DNA of 64,000 nucleotides from Neofusicoccum parvum (Eukaryota; Ascomycota; Dothideomycetes; Botryosphaeriales; Botryosphaeriaceae). The notes beneath the pieces were generated by a model. The model had not been told where the DNA came from and made no database searches. It was given only the letters and a program-made list of their open reading frames with translations. How positions within the stretch are numbered: the stretch's first letter is position 1; the number at the start of each line of letters is the position of its first letter. The stretch covers positions 992,001-1,056,000 of the forward strand of contig CP087210.1 in the NCBI GenBank assembly GCA_020912385.1. Reading direction: 5' to 3'. Shown here piece by piece: positions 12,239 to 24,352 of this stretch. The position numbers and the translations under genes were made by a program.

Positions 12239-14076
12239 CTAAAGAAACATGCCTTTGGCAAGGCCGTGCCGCTGCTGCCACTCGTCCACCCACGCCTGCA
12301 CAAACTGCGCCTCCTGCGCCTGCGTCTCGGCCACCGGCTTCGGCGGCAAGTCCGCCGTCGTCTCGTTCGGGAACAGCCCGTTCTCATCCCAGTGGTGCAC
12401 CGCTCGGCCCGTGATGAGGATGAACGGCTCGCTGATCGTCGACGTCCGGTTCGGCGCAACAAACGCGTGCGGCGTAGCCGCCCGCCAGGGGTCCGCCTCC
12501 CCGTCGATAATGGCAAGTCGCGGGTAGCTGATGCCGAATCCGCCGTACTTGTTGATGGCATCGACGTCCGACGGCGTGGTGATGTTGAAGGCATCGCGGC
12601 AGATGATCGAGTTGTAGTCAAGGTCAATCAAGCGTGAGATCAAGGGTAGTTGGGTGCTTGGCACTCCGCTCCCTGCAGGCGGAAAAACCACGTGTGAGTT
12701 TCACTGGCCCGCGGGGCGGAAAAGCGGCCGACTAACCTGTTTGCAGATAACCCCACCTACAGGTGATTTGGTAAGCACAGGAACCCGGCCCAAAAGGCAA
12801 AGAGCATCTGCCCACTTACTGTGTGCAGTACTGGTATGGCCACGCGCGCCACTCTTGCGAGATGTCATCCTGGCCATAGAATGTGGCGTTATGATTTGTA
12901 AAGCACTCGTCCTGCGTCTCGCTGCACTGCGACACCTGGGTCAGATTGACATAGCCGATGTAGTTGAGCATCCTATTGGTGAGGCCGGACTTCTCGCCGG
13001 AATATCCTCCGACACTGAGCAGCTCCTCGACATCTGATTGCAGATCAGCAGTGGCCGGATACAGCACCGAATCCGACGTGATGTTGCTGCAATACTCGAA
13101 AACAGACGGATCCGACTCCGCGGGATCCCAGTTGAGGCTTTGCCACCCAGCAATGCCATAGCTCAGAACGTTAGCGAAGTCGTCATCGTAGGTCAAGTTA
13201 CCGAGCCCGAAAGCCTCCTTGAGTTGCGTCTTGTACTTGGTGCTATTCTGCCCAATCAAAATGTTGTCGAGCACGTTGGTCAGCTTCTGAAGAGTGCTGA
13301 CGCAATCTGGAGGGGCATAGAGCCTCTGAGCCTCGTAGTACTGCCAGTAATCGTAGATGGCCTCAGTGACACCGGAAGACGAAATGGCTCCCCAGAAGGT
13401 TGCAGGGTAAAGTTTGCGGAGGAAAGCCACGAAAGCACCGGCATAAGAACCGCCATAGGCGATCCAAGGTGTCGCAGAGGGACTCAGATCATAGTCCTCA
13501 AGGCCTTCAAAGACAACGTGCTCAGCGAAGAATTGGGTGTCGGCCAGGGCCTGGTCAGTGGTCAAGAAGCGCAGGCTCGCAGTGCTCAAGTCAGACACGG
13601 GCCAGCTTTCGCCATAGTACCGATGTTCCAAGATGACTCCAAGACCGCCAGTGGCATTTGCCAGCTGGGCAACAATGCCCTTCTGCAGGAAGGGAAGACG
13701 GCCCTCGCCGCTGGTCTCGCCGCTTGCAAGAACGATCACAGGTCCTCCAGGTTTGTAGTATGTGGCATCGAACCAGTAGCGGAGGTTGAACGAGCCATTG
13801 CTGTGCGGCTCGTACTGCGAGTCGTTGTGGAAGTGGTCGATCGGAACCGAGAGGTTGTAGGCGGGATACAGGGTGGTTGGGTCGACATCGCGGCGGTCAA
13901 GGGCTGGAGAAGTGGCGCGGATCTGGCAGTCTGTCAGCTGGGCCGGGCCCCGGGTGAGAGCGTCCAAAAACACGGCGGACCTGATTGCGCAACTCTCGGA
14001 TAGGCAGCGAGGTGCGCAGAGCGTCGGCGGCGCTGCATAGGCACAGCAGGTTGACGGCAAGGTTCAGCGACAACAT
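12239..14076 (-). CDS. Secreted serine peptidase, family S28
   Basis: Exons in order are complement 13981..14076, 12820..13922, 12737..12756 and 12239..12672, about 550 aa. It belongs to the lysosomal Pro-X carboxypeptidase/dipeptidyl-peptidase II family, which in fungi is usually extracellular or vacuolar and cleaves after proline. Residues 1-20 form a signal peptide (MLSLNLAVNLLCLCSAADA). The nucleophile is Ser191 in GGSYAG, the Asp is about 467 in EADPWR, and the His is 499 or 500 in AVHHWDENG. There are several N-glycosylation sequons. Exon 3 is only 20 nt and restores WGYLQTG-type family sequence between flanking introns with GTAAGT and GTTAGT donors. The first intron has a weak GTCCGC donor but a good CTGAC branch; a nearer acceptor (after ...GGCCCAG) would add five residues. 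Length is normal for the family. Transcribed divergently from the CoA ligase. Confidence 0.88.
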
Positions 14077-15422
14077 GGTGTTCTCTGGGCTGCGAGGAGC
14101 GGACGAGCAGCTTACCGGCAACAGGATGCGCGAGCAGCGGGCGGGCGGGATTTTGAAGCTGCGGCGCACGACATTGGGGCCCCGTTGGTGACGCAGGATA
14201 GATCTGGCGGTGCGGATATCGTTGCTCGAAGGAGCTGGTGGGCTTGCGAGGCTAGCGACAAGACGGAAGGTGCGGGTTAAGCTTTGCCGAGAGGGCAGGT
14301 GGCTAGCCGCTGTGAGAAGGTGGCAGCCGCGCGCCCGCCGTGACACGCCCAAGCCCTGCCGGCGATCAGAGCACCGAGCCAATTGCTGCCTGCAGCCGCG
14401 TCGTGTTTGCTCTGCTCCCTTCCCGCTCGCAACGGCCGGCATATCGGCTCCCGCCGCCAGCCCCAGGGACCCGCCCTCGATTGCAGCACTGCTTCCAGTG
14501 TGCCTGCCCGGCTCGACTGTCGGGCCGTGCCTGGGCCCGACATCTCTCCAAGACTGCCGGCCCGCGACACGTCTCTCGCATCTCCGGCCACCACTCTCCC
14601 ATCACGGCATGTGCGTAGCACGTCACGTCAAGCTCCGCGTGTCTGGCCTTGCGAGGTGCCAGCGCATGGTGCGACATGGGACAGACCGCGCCGCAGCTTC
14701 GCCTGTGCGACCAGCCACAGCGTGCCTCAGCCACAAAGCGTGTACAGTACTGCGGTATGTGCTCCATGACTTGTGTCCGCCGAACGGCCGGGGTGCTGTG
14801 CAGGGCCTGTCCTGTCTGCAGCCCGTATCGTATTCCCACCCACTCCCGGCCTGCGTTGTCCGCGCCAGTTCTGCGGCTCCCTCCACTGACTCTTATGCGT
14901 GAGAAAAGTCTGCATCGACATGGTTGCTGCGCCTGCTGCTGCCAATCCGAGTACAGGCTCATCTTTGACCCGCTTGCCAGTTCCAACGTCGTGGCTCCCG
15001 CTGCTCGCATCCCTGGCCAGCATGTGTCGGACGAACCTGGATGCTGACCTGCACACCCGCCAGCCCGGTTCTGCCACTGGAACCCTTGGTGCTGCACGTC
15101 CCAGTGGTCGAGGACTCACGGCTGACAGCTGTGCCGTATCCGTCCGGCCAAGCCTGGTACTGGCGACCCCGTGCAGTTGCACACGGCTGCTACTCGAGAG
15201 TACATGCACAGCTGTGTGACGCTTATCTCCGGCCAAATCCCGCGACGATCTGGGTGACGTCGGGCCGCCCGGTCCTCCCCCACGACCCCGCCTTACAAGC
15301 CTCGAGCCCTCGGATGTCGGGTACCGCACCGCATGCAACGTTGCTCAAATTCTCGAGCCACGCTCGCACAACTGCACGCATTTCTCGCTGCTTAGACCGT
15401 GCTGCTTAGACCGTGCTCCGCA
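14077..15422. promoter_or_regulatory. Divergent promoter region, S28 peptidase / CoA ligase
   Basis: 1.35 kb separates two divergent ATGs. No gene is supported inside. It must carry both promoters. I saw no clear TATA element close to either start. Confidence 0.5.
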
Positions 15423-17456
15423 ATGCCGCTTACGTCACCATTCCCGCCCCTCCGCATCCAGGAGACCGACTTGTTGACCTATCTGTTTCCGCCCGGCCAG
15501 TCTGTCTCTGACAAGCCACTATGGATCGATGCGGCCAATCCCGACAATTCCCTGTCGCCAAGCCAGATGCTTCGCTGGGTCAAGAGGCTTGCTATCGGCC
15601 TTGACAAGATCGGGTGTGCTCGTGGCCAGGCAGCTTTGATCTACACCCCGAACCATATCCTCGTTCCAGCTGCCTACATGGGCATTGTCGGATCAGGAAG
15701 AATTTTCAGTGGCGCCAATCCCGCCTACACGGAATCAGGTATGATGGAGTGCATGAATCACTGCACGCACGTCTCTTGCCGTTCTCATGCTGCTCCATCT
15801 CCGCAGCAGCCCCAGCAGCTGCAGGTTTTTACCTGCCATATGCACCCAGTCTCAATTGCCTGCGGAAGCTGTTATCTTTGATGATAGATCCTTGTCCCAC
15901 CTTTTCATATCTGGGAAGGATGCCTAACACGTGGTTCAGAACTTTTGCACCAACTAAAGGACACCGGGGCTCAGGTGCTATTGGTACACCCTTCGCTAGT
16001 CAAGAACGCCATCGCGGCTGGCCGGAAAGCCGGCCTTACCACGGACAGGATCTTTCTCTTCTCGGACTTGGAACATGGGAAGATAGACGGAGTGCGCGAC
16101 TGGAGGAACATGATTGGGTCATCCGAAGAGGCGGACCGATATCAGTGGAAGCGCATGACCGGGGACGAGTCCAAGCGCACCATTGCCACGGTGAATTACT
16201 CATCCGGAACGACGGGCTTGCCCAAGGGAGTGTGCATTTCTCACTACAGCCTCATATCCAATGCGGAGCAGATCACGTTCATGCGCTACGCCCACAAGGA
16301 AAGAACGCAGGAGAGGTGGATGGGTTTCCTACCCCTATACCATGCGTATGGACAACTTTACGCGAACATCTTGGCCCTGAAACTGCACGCAACCATATAC
16401 ATCATGAGGCAATTTGTCTACGAGGATTTCCTTCGCGTCATACAGACGCACAAGATCAATTCTTTGCAGGTCGCCCCACCAATCATGGTGATGCTGAGCA
16501 AGCGCCCAGAAACATCCAAGTACGACCTCAGCAGCGTCCAAGAGATCACATGCGGCGCTGCACCCTTGTCAAAGGAATTGGCCGACGATGTTGTCAGGCG
16601 CTTCAACGTGAGTCTAAAGCAGGGCTACGGCATGACGGAGTTGACGTGCGGAGCCATTGTCATGCCTGGCGGAGCCAAGGAGCTCAAGGATAAGTTAGCG
16701 CCATCTATCTGAAGAAATCCCGCTGCACGAAGCTGATTCGAGTCCGAAATAGCACCGGTTGTGTTGGAACACTGTGCCCCAATACCGAGTGCAGCCTGAA
16801 AGACGACTATGGAAAGGAGGTCCAGTCTGGACAACCTGGAGAGATGTACATCCGCGGGCCGCAGGTCTGCCTCGGATATTGGAGGAATGAGCAAGCTACC
16901 AGGGAGACTTTAAGCTCTGATGGTTGGCTGCGGACCGGTGATGTGGCTGTGGAGAGAGATGGTTGGTTCTGGATTGTCGACAGAAAGAAGGTACTAGTGT
17001 ATACCATCTGGAGTGGTCAGATTTCATGTGAACACACTAACGCTAAAACAGGAGCTGATCAAGGTGAATGGGCTTCAGGTAGCCCCGGCAGAACTCGAGG
17101 CGGTCTTGCTCGAGCACGAAGACATTGCAGATGTCGCCGTCGTTGGAATTACGCTGTAGGTTGAGCCCATCCGTTCCGGTCGTACGGCGTACACTTATTC
17201 GATTGGCAGGCGCGGCGAAGAATGGCCACGTGGGTACATATGCTTGAAGGTTGGCAGTAAGAACAAGACGACGGAGAAGCAGATCCAGGATTGGATGAAA
17301 GGCAAAGTGGCCAGACACAAGCAACTGGTTGGCGGCATCTCTTTCATCAACGAAGTGCCGAAGCTGCAGAGCGGCAAAATTATGCGTAAAGTTCTCAAGC
17401 AATGGGCTAGCCGCGACGCGTCGGCAGTTGGGGCCAAGGTCGCTGCGCGATTGTGA
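15423..17456 (+). CDS. 4-coumarate-CoA-ligase-like acyl-CoA synthetase
   Basis: Exons are 15423..15738, 15940..16693, 16753..16990, 17052..17155 and 17210..17456, about 552 aa, typical for the ANL superfamily. It should activate a carboxylic acid (aryl or medium-chain) to an acyl-adenylate and then a CoA thioester. The P-loop signature YSSGTTGLPKG is at residues 192-202. YGMTE (A5), GWLRTGD (A7), VDRKKELIKVNGLQVAPAE (A8, created across the exon 3/4 junction) and GKIMRK with the catalytic Lys near the C terminus are all present. The last residues, AARL, match a variant type 1 peroxisomal signal (A-R-L), so peroxisomal location is likely. Intron 1 is long (201 nt) with a CTAAC branch; the others are 54-61 nt. 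ATG at 15423 has CA at -2/-1 and gives a normal N terminus. The substrate cannot be read from sequence. Confidence 0.88.
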
Positions 17457-20400
17457 TTCGACCGAGACGGTAGTGTTGATGGGTTGCGCGGTCTCGGCTT
17501 CGGTGAAGCTTCAGCTTCGTAGCCATCCCCATCCTTGATAAATGCAGCTTAGATCGGGATTACGCGCAATTGGATTTGTGGACTGCCGAAAGTCTCGTTG
17601 TACCGTTACGAAGCCCTGTGCCGTGCAGGCGAGTTCAAACTTGATTTCTGACGCCTCAATCCTTTTTGTGTCCGCCAGGAACAGCGGTGAAAAGTATAAC
17701 CCCGCATAAAGTGTAGGGCTCATCCTTATCTCCATGCCGGATCTGCTCGGCTGATCTGCTCGAACAAGCTTCCTCGTTTGCTATATAATGTAGAGATGCT
17801 TGGGCTGGCATATGTACCGGGCAGGATTCGATCTCATTTCTGCCCAGGAGAGCTGACCCGCTATCAAGTTACGATCGATCCAACCGACCCAACGCCTTCG
17901 ATTGCGGCAGTGGCCTGTCAAGCGTGAACCGAAATAGTTTACTACTGGCCTCATGCATATCATCGGTTAGTGTGGCCAACGGAACTTGCGTCCGGCGACG
18001 CATATTGGTGGATGCCGAGTCGTGCTTCCGCGACTTCTACACGCAGGCGCATAAACATAGCCGTCAAGCTTCAGGGGCACGATGATAAGATATTGAGCCG
18101 GCCGGTATTCATCATCCCTTTCTCTTACTCAGGTTGGAGCTATCTCTTCACTGCCTTTGGGAGGATTCGAATTCAGTGGAAAGCGGAACTAGGACCGGTC
18201 CCAGGAGCCGAGCCGTCAAACGTCTGGATACCAAGGCGGTGGTCGCGCCATGCCACATCCGATCATCTTGGCAATTCAAAATCCTCCGGTTGCATGCGGC
18301 ACCGTTTCTTAGGCCTGAACGCTTTGTATATGTACATACTGCAGCTTCCCACGCGCAAAACCGCCGACATGACCCCTTCACATTCGACGAACGGCCATGG
18401 GAGACGCCACATTCCTCACCTCCTTTCCGTTGCTACCCGAGTCCACCCCGACTCTGGGAACCGTTTCTCGAATACCAACACACCCCAGCCTACTCGCGGC
18501 GAGGGGCTATCTCAGACCGGTTGCTGAACTGATGCAGGATCTCTGACACCCTCCGTAGGGATCGATTGGCATATCTAGGCTATCCAGGCGATCATCGTAC
18601 GCGGCCGTCCACAAGTCAGAGCCGGGCAAGAGTCATCGCCGAAGCGGGAACGTCTGTTCCTTCTCCAGCATTGCAATGGCCCGGAACGTGGTGGGAGATG
18701 CGGGGGGTCGTACCGGCACTAGAAAAAGCTCCAAACTTTCGGCCATTTCTTGGTAGTAGTAGCTCGATGCCGCCGTGGCCGTCCGCGAACGATCCCGAAT
18801 CTACGGAGCGCCGTGTCTTAATCTTCAAGTTAAAGAATAATCAAGATTTCGGATGGCTTGGACCATCCGTCATTACTCGCCCTGAGACAAAGAACGATCA
18901 TAGGTAGAGAGAAGTACCCTCTGGAGGCATTCCGAGTAATGATACTAACACTCAATAGAGTTTAATCATCGTAGTGTCCCGTCGGCCGAACGAAAGAAGA
19001 ACGTTATCAGAGCAGTCGGGCCCAGGGACTTTGTAAAGGAGACAAGATGGCACAACATGAAGAATATGTAGAGAATATCTTCTAGAACTTTGGGCGGGAC
19101 TTCACCACGTCGATTCATGCAACATCAATTATTGTTTACAAAAGCGCACTATGAAGAAATTGTTACGGATCTACCTGTATATAGAGTTGTTGGGGCACGA
19201 TCAGCCACCAGGCTGATCATTGCTGAACCTTTTGTCGACTTCCAGTCGACAGGAGGTTGGCCGAATGGTCTTACACACCGGCTGAAACCCAACACGGTCG
19301 GTCCGTCGTAACAGAAATGGCATGAAAGGGACCGCCACCAGATTTCGGCAATCTCAGCCAGCAACGATGAGAACAACTTTCCTACTGCGCTGAGGATTTG
19401 CTGATTTGAGCCTTAGTAAATGTAGCATGTACGTGTGTATTCTACCTAGCTGTCTATAATGCAGGAAATTTTCACAAGATGGAACGGACGGCTGAACGTA
19501 GATTTAGTGATGAGATGTCTGCGTCCTCTTGAAGAACAGAAGCTTCAGCTCGTTACTTACGGACCACCCTTCTATTAAAATTCTCCGTACGCATGTCATG
19601 TATCAAAGTTAGAAATTGTGACTACTCATACGTGACTGTCGAGCTCGGAAAATGTGGTACACTGCCCAAGCTTTCTAGAAGACTAAACCAGCCTCATGAG
19701 CAGCTGCTTTCAACGCCCATGCAGGGGTTGCGTTGCATTACGGGTGCCTTGTGTACTCTCCCCTCTTTACATTTTGTGTATTGACCAATGGTGAGGTGCA
19801 CATGTTCTTGTCGCATATACTATAAGTAAGATAATGACAGACGTAGTGACTTTGAAACGGTTGTCCACGTTGAGAAACACCTCTTCGCAACCTTCAATTC
19901 GTTTTCGGCGAAAGCTCCGTGACAAATTTGGAATTGCTCGCCTCTAAATATAGTGACTAGAGCCTTCCACATACCCGGGTATATCAAATATCTCCTCAAT
20001 GTTCATCGTTGAAGGACAACAAGCAAAGCCTACCAAGCAAGGGTCAAAGTGGAACCCACAAATGCTCAGCTCGCTGCTTCTAGATTTTGATTCGTAGTAC
20101 CGGTATCAACAGGGCGATCTTTCCTCGTCGGTAATGTCTTTTAGGCTCAAATTAACGTGTCTGGGAAATTGGTCTGATCCACGTCACGGGCGGAACCTAT
20201 ATCCGGTCACGCGGAAGATTCGCCCACGCGGCTCGTCAGCAACTGAGGGGTACGACAGACATAACGCCGTATCCTGAGCGTCCGTGTGGGTTGCTGGCGA
20301 ATACCACCCACGCTGACTCAACGTAAATGATGGCGCTAGCCATAACTTCCAGGAGAAGCCCCTGAGTACGCATGCGCTACCTAAGTGGACGCCTTGAGCT

Positions 20401-23400
20401 TACCCGCTCCTTGGCAGAACCCGGGGGCTTGGCCATGAACCCGAGCTTGATTGTCGACACCATCCCGGACCGACCGGTACCGGCGAGACAGGCAGAGTGG
20501 GCATGTGCCGCTGCCTTCCACCCGCAAGGACAACGCCATTCTCACCCCACTGCGCATGTTATAAAGTTAGCACCGAGTGGTCCCCGATTCGACTTGCTCA
20601 CTGTTGCAATAATCGCATGTCTCACTTCATCTTGCTTCAGTTCGGCCTCTGTCGTCATGTGCTTGTGCAGTCGGACCCACCTCCTTAACCGCCAGAGCAG
20701 GCGGCTATTGGGCATCAACTCCTGCTTCTGGAGGATGATTCTTTATCCGCTAGCGTTAGTTCCGTTGTAACCTACACATGACAACATTCGTCGCTAACGA
20801 TGTTGTAAACAACTCAAGCCATTCCTACAGCACGCGCGGCAAAGCGCTGCAGTAACCTTGCGTATTTCGCCCAGATTCTTGGATGCCTCTCTGCATTTCT
20901 CCCGAAATGTTTTTGGGCGGCTTAGAGCATCAGACGCGTGGGGTCTCCCAAGGTCGCACACCACCTGATCCATCAGAAGCGAGGAAAAAGTCCTTGAACC
21001 CGTAGAATGTGTCATGCCAGATTTGTTAGCGCGGTTGAAGCTGGATGCCAGTGAAGAAGCAGACCTCAGCGAAGAATCTGCCATGGCACAAGCTCTTTTA
21101 ACCAGAGGCTGTCATCATGAATGTGTGTTCCAGAGCACTGCTTGCTGTTCGCGTTCCCTAGGACCCATATGTCCCTCTACTCCACGTGATCTCCGCTTGG
21201 CGTCAGTTTCCCAGTCGAGGGGCCGGAGTATCGGGAGCCCTTATCAAGGACAGTGAAAACAACCAGCCACCACATTTAGAGCCATCCAGTACGATCGAAC
21301 CAGGTACTATGCGTTACATTCTTTCCCACGCCTCGAAACACCTGTGCGAAGAGATATTCATCACGGCTCTTGGACCCCTTTTCGTCGCAGCCCCGCATCT
21401 CTCGTTCTCCTGTCTAACAGACTTCTTCAGATGTAGAGACCGACCCGCTTGATGCCATACCCTCGAACATAACCCCTTCGTCAAGCGGCATTCTCAAATT
21501 CGCGAGTGCACAACTGCCAGACTAGTCGTCTCATACTCCTTCTGTATGGGCACGGAAGAGGGGGAAGGCGAGCACACGGCAAATATCCATAAGCTCCGGG
21601 TTGAGTAGGCTACAGGAAGAAGTAGTGGATATTACGGTTGCATCGCAGGCGCATTTGATACACTGTCCTGTTTATAACCGATGGGCGGCGTGACGGACCT
21701 CAGTGTTCCATGGTGACAGCTGGTAGGGTAGGTGAGCTGCCAGATCAGACGTCCTCGAGGTCTCGTGTCCTACATGAACACTGCTGTGGGGGTATCTCCA
21801 CTCGAAATTCATCCAAGAGATGGTGAGCGGTCTCTACGATGGGTCTTCTGAGCGGAGGTCCGACGGCGTGTTGCACCTGGCATTCGGGCAGTTCGTTCGG
21901 GAAACCCCCACGCAACGGAGAGAAACCCACTTTGCAGGTTCTTTAATATCTGTCTCGGGCGCGCCAGCTTACGTTAAGCCGGTGTCTAGTCAACAATAAC
22001 TGAACATGTGGAGAGTGAACCTCGTAATTGAATCCTGACTGGCGTACAGCTGGGCCGTCACAAAAAGTTCTTTTGATAAAATATTGAACCTAGAGTTTGG
22101 CATTCAATCTACTTCGTAATCATTGAGCAATTAAGCCGCGAAAGCTTAGAGTAGTCCGGGAGTCTCCACCATTTCTGGATAAAATACTAGAAGCTGGCGT
22201 GTACGGTGTACCAGTACAGCTTTCACCAATAACTTAATTCAAGCCGGGCACCGATAAGCATACTCTTCTGGCTTTATAACACTGATGATACGTATAAGAA
22301 GCTTCAAAAACGAGCAGTGAGCTGAGACACCCGGTAACTTGTAAGTATTGCCGTCGACATGTTCAAGGAAGACCCTCCCAGCCTGGACGGCACTACCGGA
22401 GCAATTGACGCATGCCAGTTCACGAGTTGTTTCTTCAATGACTAATTAAAGAAGTGATGACAAATATACTTTACCGATAGCTGACCACCGTGTGAGGCTC
22501 GTCCCGCCGCAATGACTGCTACTCGAGTATATCATATTGGTCTTGAGAATTGTGGCTCCGAAAACCATTGAGTCATGACCACCCTTTTCTTTTCCGTTAG
22601 CTTCACAGTTACTAATCGGTTGCAATGTGGCACTGTCAATCAAAAGTCCAGATGTCCCGCACTCTCAGTGAATGTTTCAACTAAATCATGCCAAAAATAA
22701 TACTTTCCGCTGCACAATTGTTTACTATATTGTGCAGTAAAATGTGCTAGATTCAGTTATGTTGATTGTATCCATTATCTTCTGTCTGACGGCTTCCTTT
22801 GCCCTGACCGGGTCACTTCGCAGCGCGGGTCTGCTTTATCTGATTGAATCCTCAATATCTTCCAAATGTATTTTCATATGATAGTTTTATTTGCATTCCC
22901 TAAGATAATGAGCTAGTATTGTACAGTGTTCGTTGTTGATAAAGAGATGCGAAGAGATGGTAAAGCACGTTATCACTTTCAAAACGCTACCTGGCACAGC
23001 TGAGACAACAGCGCTGCAAGCCCAAGATTAAAAGCGTAAACTATGTATAATCTGAGAGATTAACAGTTTATCTGAGGACAGTCTTCCGAATATACGAATA
23101 TCTCGTTAAGTGCCCCGTAAAGCTTAGCCTCTGATTAAGGCGATGTCTGTCAGTCTATAAAGCTGAACATTGCCTCCACTAGCCCGTCGAACAACGAAGA
23201 CTCTATTCGTTTAGCTGCATACGGAGTTGTGAAAGCGCGCGGAATGAGCGCCTCACGTGAAAGGCTTTTGGAAATGTACGGCATGTATGCCATACGGCTA
23301 AACCCACCACGATCGGACACCACGAGGGCGAACCGCAGCAAAAAATCCGAACCAAATAGGAAATGCAGGGCCTGACGCTGACCCGGATAAGTGGATGATC

Positions 23401-24352
23401 TCCACTACACAAGCACATATAGATCTCTCCGCTTCTGCAGCGGGAACATCTCGCACTTGGCGATCTCGTATCTCCTGCCCGCTTGGTGGATATCCTGTAG
23501 GGTGCTTGCGGCTGCGTGATCTGCACTTAAGTTCTGCGCTCAGACCGCAGGTTAAATCATCCTTCACTCACCGTCATTTCGTCAAAGTTTTTGCTGCTGT
23601 GAAAGGAACTCGGCCATGCTTCGCAGCTGCAGCACGAGCACCTAATGTTTGCTTCTTTTCTATTTCATGAACAGGCTCTCACTCGCGGTAAAGCGACGCG
23701 GCACCCAAAAAGAAAAAAAAGGCAATGCACTTACCATCCGGAAATGGCAGGAACATTACTCTTTTAGGAAAGTTTCTCTCATTTCTTGAGAGAGTGAATC
23801 TAATAAAAGATGTACAAAGGAGTTGAACAGCTTGACGGTACGGGGATAGACTACGGAGCGTGTTGGGCCACTCCCACAGAAGTCCGGAAAACATTCACGA
23901 AGTCCATGTCTTCTTTACTGAACATCGACTGAGTTACTCGCAGCCATCAATTGAACGCCACGGATTCAAGCGCTGTTGGAATCTGCGTGTAGTACCGTTG
24001 GCGTGGGGTAAGCACTTAAATTTAACCACCGAAGCGCGGTTGGTGCGGAATCTTTGGGGGCTGGGACAGTAGATCGACCAATGAATGCCAGCGGTCAGCA
24101 AATAGACTGCAACGACTAGCTGGCTTAGTTGAATATATTAATTGGACATCATCTGTGCGTTGGTATCCTTTTTTGGTCCACTTTGACTCCTGGTAACGCC
24201 TTCAATGCTTCCAAAATACTGCCTGACGCTGTAGGCTTGCAGTAGAAAGATGCACACTTACGCCAGACCTCTATTTTTCTTTCCAATGGTGGTGACGATG
24301 GAAGATGATCCAAACTCCAATCCACCTCTTTATAATCATCCAAACATTCTTC
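17457..24352. other. 6.9 kb gene desert
   Basis: No credible coding sequence on either strand. Open frames are short, rarely over 130 codons, and carry no motif. Base composition is visibly lower in GC than the flanks, most clearly from about 21.9 to 23.2 kb, which is rich in TA steps. This looks like old, decayed intergenic or repeat-derived DNA. I could not identify terminal repeats, a reverse transcriptase or a transposase. A short inverted repeat at 22710-22737 is listed separately. A 64-codon frame at 24149-24343 (minus) just beyond the MFS stop has moderately protein-like composition but no support. Confidence 0.55.
22710..22737. repeat. Perfect 9-bp inverted repeat, 10-nt loop
   Basis: CTGCACAAT at 22710-22718 is mirrored by ATTGTGCAG at 22729-22737 around a 10-nt AT-rich spacer. 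It lies in the AT-rich core of the gene desert. It may be chance, a hairpin, or the end of a decayed element. Confidence 0.5.

Noticed and set aside
13038..14003. 321-codon frame antisense to the S28 peptidase
   Set aside because: Opposite a complete peptidase with catalytic triad; no independent support.
18160..18190. B-box-like TTCGAATCC (minus strand) as a tRNA hint
   Set aside because: The flanking bases do not form a T-stem and no A box or acceptor stem was found. No tRNA was recognised anywhere in the window.
24149..24343. 64-codon minus-strand frame after the MFS stop
   Set aside because: Starts in the 3' flank nine bases beyond the MFS stop; somewhat protein-like but without motif or context.
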